From an uncultured Succinivibrio sp. (lineage in GTDB: Bacteria > Pseudomonadota > Gammaproteobacteria > Enterobacterales > Succinivibrionaceae): DNA of 13,984 nucleotides. The stretch spans positions 1 to 13,984 of the forward strand of contig CACYBT010000189.1 of assembly GCA_902772715.1 (NCBI GenBank), written 5' to 3'. The notes below the pieces were generated by a model, which saw only the letters and a list, made by a program, of their open reading frames with translations, searched no databases and was not told where the DNA came from. Each line of letters begins with the position of its first letter. Position 1 is the first letter of the stretch. Below, in pieces: positions 13,917 to 13,984 of this stretch. Made by a program: the position numbers and the translations under genes.

Positions 13917-13984
13917 ATAGATCTATACAATTTTATTTAGTAACTAACTGATTCTCTTCAGAATTATCTATTTTTATTCTTAGT

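Overview
The window looks like a chromosomal segment of an anaerobic, probably gut-dwelling gammaproteobacterium, most likely a Succinivibrionaceae member (inference). The reasons are: an Escherichia-like mutH / rppH-ptsP-thyA gene order with gammaproteobacterial protein sequences; a DcuA-type C4-dicarboxylate carrier typical of fumarate respirers and succinate producers; SdhE; a lone CBM48-type glycan-binding protein; and an Rpn-family nuclease remnant whose C-terminal tail is of the kind common in that family. There are no rRNA or tRNA genes and no CRISPR array.

Layout. 1-580 is AT-rich and holds only a decayed minus-strand Rpn/PD-(D/E)XK transposase-like tail. 581-2047 (minus) is a DcuA-like carrier with an enlarged central loop. 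2321-2935 (plus) is an exported Sel1-repeat protein with C-x7-C pairs. 2984-4003 (minus) is a cytosolic PAS-GGDEF diguanylate cyclase. 4125-4448 (minus) is a 107-aa isoamylase-N/CBM48 protein with its own promoter, a perfect dyad over the -35/spacer, a long leader and a strong intrinsic terminator.

4804-5508 (minus) is mutH, divergent from the main plus-strand operon rppH-ptsP-thyA-sdhE-srmB (5652-10867). These genes are almost touching (gaps of 1, 15 and 2 bp, then a 1-bp overlap). The operon joins mRNA 5'-end processing (RppH), the nitrogen-PTS enzyme I (PtsP), dTMP synthesis (ThyA), FAD attachment to the fumarate reductase/succinate dehydrogenase flavoprotein (SdhE) and a DEAD-box helicase of the SrmB type. 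In E. coli lgt lies between ptsP and thyA; here it is absent and the gap is 15 bp.

11165-13271 (plus) is a two-gene unit, nagA plus an RpiR/HexR-type sugar-phosphate-sensing regulator, separated by one base, pointing to amino-sugar catabolism and its control. 13335-13916 (minus) is the C-terminal part of an ABC-transporter substrate-binding protein whose 5' half is missing.

I do not see a convincing wholly new system. The best leads are the CBM48 locus with its dyad-overlapped promoter, the DcuA variant with an altered core motif, the loss of lgt from a conserved cluster, and the two decayed genes at the window's edges.
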